From an uncultured Alteromonadaceae bacterium (GTDB lineage: Bacteria; Pseudomonadota; Gammaproteobacteria; Enterobacterales; Alteromonadaceae): 34,761 nt of DNA. The stretch is taken from positions 1-34,761 of the forward strand of contig CANMXU010000038.1 of the NCBI GenBank assembly GCA_947501935.1. The letters are read 5' to 3'. Below are positions 33,398 to 34,761 of this stretch, in pieces; position 1 is the first letter of the stretch, and each line of letters begins with the position of its first letter. A model generated the notes under the pieces. The model made no database searches. It was not told the DNA's origin and worked only from the letters and a program-made list of their open reading frames with translations. A program made the position numbers and the translations under genes.

Positions 33398-34621
33398 ATG
33401 AAACACAATAAAATCACTTTAGCCATGCTATTTACTAGCTTTACCGCCGTAGCAAGTTTTTCAAGCACAGCTGCTGAAAGCTTATCGCAAGCCTTAGCCG
33501 ATTCAAGCGTAAAAGTAGACATGAATTTACGCTATGAGTCAGTTGACCAAGACAATACAAAAAAAGATGCTGACGCGCTAACCCTGCGCACTCGCATGAC
33601 TTTAAATACCGGTAGCTATAACAGCCTTTCTGCGGTGATTGAATTTGAAGACTCGCGCCAAGTATTAGGTATGAGCGACTACAACGATGCAGTAGGAAAC
33701 AATGGCGATTACTCAGTAATTGCCGATCCTGAAACCACTGAATTAGACCAAGCCTTTGTTCAATACAAAGCCGACGGTGTAACCGCTAAACTTGGCCGTC
33801 AGGTGATCACTTTTGACGGTCATCGTTTTGTTGGCCATGTGGGTTGGAGACAAGACCGCCAAACCTTTGATGGTGCAACCTTTGCCTACGCCGCTGACGA
33901 TTTAACCTTAAACTACGGCTACATTACCCAACGCAATCGTATTTTTGCACAAGTTAAAGACATTAACTCAAAAGATCATTTATTAAATGCCTCTTATAAA
34001 ACCTCGGTCGGTAAAATTACCGCCTACGGTTATTTATTAGAAGTTGATAACGACAGCTCAAATGGCCTAGACACCTATGGTGCGAGCTTTACCGGCGCAC
34101 AAACCTTTGACGGCACAAAAATTAGCTACCAATTTGAATATGCCAGCCAAGATGCTGACTCAGGCAGCATGTCATACAGTGCTGATTATATGTTAGCGGA
34201 AATTGGCGCAAGTTTTAGCGGGGCTGGTTTAAAAGGAATAACCGCCAAATTAGGTTACGAAGTATTAGGCTCAGACGATGGCATGTATGGTTTTTCAACG
34301 CCATTAGCAACTTTACATAAATTTAATGGTTGGTCTGATCAATTTTTATCAACGCCTAAAGAAGGCTTAGCAGATTTATATGTTTCTCTTTCAGGTAAGG
34401 CATTTTCTGGTAAGTGGGCACTCGCCTACCATGATTTTTCTGCCGATGAGTCGTCTGCAACCGTTGATGATTTTGGCTCAGAGATTAATGCTGTTTATTC
34501 AAAAGCGTTAAACAAAACCTTATCTGCTGGGATTAAATATGCTGCTTATTCACAAGGCGATGCTGCCACCGGGAAAGTAGACACAGATAAAATTTGGTTA
34601 TGGTTAAGCGCTAAATTTTAG
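33398..34621 (+). CDS. Outer-membrane porin-like protein (alginate-export/OprD-like fold)
   Basis: An outer-membrane beta-barrel of 407 residues. I start at ATG 33398, giving a clean signal peptide MKHNKITLAMLFTSFTAVAS...TAA; an in-frame ATG at 33380 overlaps the GGAG ribosome-binding site. The mature part is made of alternating polar/aromatic strands (VDMNLRYESVDQD, LRTRMTLNTG, AKLGRQVITFDGHRFVGHVG and so on) and ends in a C-terminal Phe (WLWLSAKF), the usual barrel-assembly signal. It lies 84 bp after the ATPase gene, before the operon terminator, so it is probably a channel for nitrate or a related anion across the outer membrane. Substrate is inferred from context only. Confidence 0.8.
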   Translation: MKHNKITLAMLFTSFTAVASFSSTAAESLSQALADSSVKVDMNLRYESVDQDNTKKDADALTLRTRMTLNTGSYNSLSAVIEFEDSRQVLGMSDYNDAVGNNGDYSVIADPETTELDQAFVQYKADGVTAKLGRQVITFDGHRFVGHVGWRQDRQTFDGATFAYAADDLTLNYGYITQRNRIFAQVKDINSKDHLLNASYKTSVGKITAYGYLLEVDNDSSNGLDTYGASFTGAQTFDGTKISYQFEYASQDADSGSMSYSADYMLAEIGASFSGAGLKGITAKLGYEVLGSDDGMYGFSTPLATLHKFNGWSDQFLSTPKEGLADLYVSLSGKAFSGKWALAYHDFSADESSATVDDFGSEINAVYSKALNKTLSAGIKYAAYSQGDAATGKVDTDKIWLWLSAKF

Positions 34622-34630
34622 GCTTGAAGG

Positions 34631-34670
34631 TAGAAGCTAAAAGTTAGAAACTAAAACTAAAACTAAAAGC
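34631..34670. repeat. Heptamer-period repeat after the porin gene
   Basis: TAGAAGC, TAAAAGT, TAGAAAC and TAAAACT follow one another, then two 6-base units. The array is the reverse complement in kind of the GCTTCTA/GCTTTTA array at 21226-21267. It begins 10 bases after the porin stop codon and lies before the terminator. Confidence 0.65.
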
Positions 34671-34727
34671 CGCGAATATATCGCTAACACCGATCAGTTA
34701 AGACTTGACTCTTAAAATAATCGGATC

Positions 34728-34761
34728 AAAATCCAGTGATCACAAGTCACTGGATTTTTTT
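34728..34761 (+). terminator. Strong terminator of the nitrate-uptake operon
   Basis: AAAATCCAGTGA (34728-34739) and TCACTGGATTTT (34747-34758) form a perfect 12-bp stem with a 7-base loop, ending in a T tract at the window edge. It lies 107 bases after the porin stop and would end transcription of nrtA-nrtB-nrtD-porin. Confidence 0.88.

Overview
This 34.8 kb window comes from a gammaproteobacterium with moderately AT-rich DNA. The RpoB/RpoC/EF-G sequences, the fused rpl-rpoBC-str gene order and the heptamer repeats suggest a marine Alteromonadales bacterium, probably Colwelliaceae (Colwellia/Thalassotalea-like). This placement is an inference; no rRNA gene is present.

Region 1 (1-14930, minus strand) is the ribosomal protein / RNA polymerase supercluster. 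In transcription order it reads rplK-rplA, rplJ-rplL-rpoB-rpoC, then rpsL-rpsG-fusA-tuf, with tuf cut by the window edge. Control elements can be read between the blocks: a promoter and L1-type hairpin before rplK, a promoter and long leader before rplJ, an attenuator hairpin between rplL and rpoB, a near-consensus promoter with a GC-rich discriminator between rpoC and rpsL, and a hairpin between fusA and tuf. secE and nusG, which usually precede rplK, are absent; a secreted GH43-like protein gene occupies that place.

Region 2 (15031-27266) is accessory metabolism. It holds the exported GH43-like/discoidin/Fn3 protein, a LysR regulator divergent from gabD-gabT, and a second LysR regulator divergent from a glutaryl-CoA dehydrogenase and a class III CoA-transferase. 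Together gabT, gabD, the CoA-transferase and gcdH could take 5-aminovalerate through glutarate semialdehyde, glutarate and glutaryl-CoA to crotonyl-CoA, the lower part of the aminovalerate route of lysine breakdown. They could also handle GABA. A GNAT acetyltransferase, two small uncharacterised genes and rluF follow on the minus strand.

Region 3 (27503-34761, plus strand) starts with a cytochrome b561-yceI pair. It continues with a nitrate-assimilation control and uptake module: an ANTAR antiterminator (nasT), a structured leader, an NrtA-type binding protein, a permease, an ATPase and an outer-membrane porin, closed by a strong terminator. Both nasT and the transporter operon are preceded by sigma-54 -24/-12 elements with NtrC-like sites about 130 bp upstream. 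The transporter leader contains two hairpins with hexanucleotide loops carrying A1 and G4, the known ANTAR target, followed by a strong intrinsic terminator and a third hairpin that would compete with it. No nasS sensor gene lies next to nasT.

The most interesting signals are the sigma-54/ANTAR double control of nitrate uptake, the assembled aminovalerate-to-crotonyl-CoA cluster with palindromic operators, 7-bp-period repeat arrays at two gene ends (one supplying a gene's stop codon), and the break in the rpl/rpo cluster upstream of rplK. I found no CRISPR array, tRNA, rRNA, transposase or phage gene.
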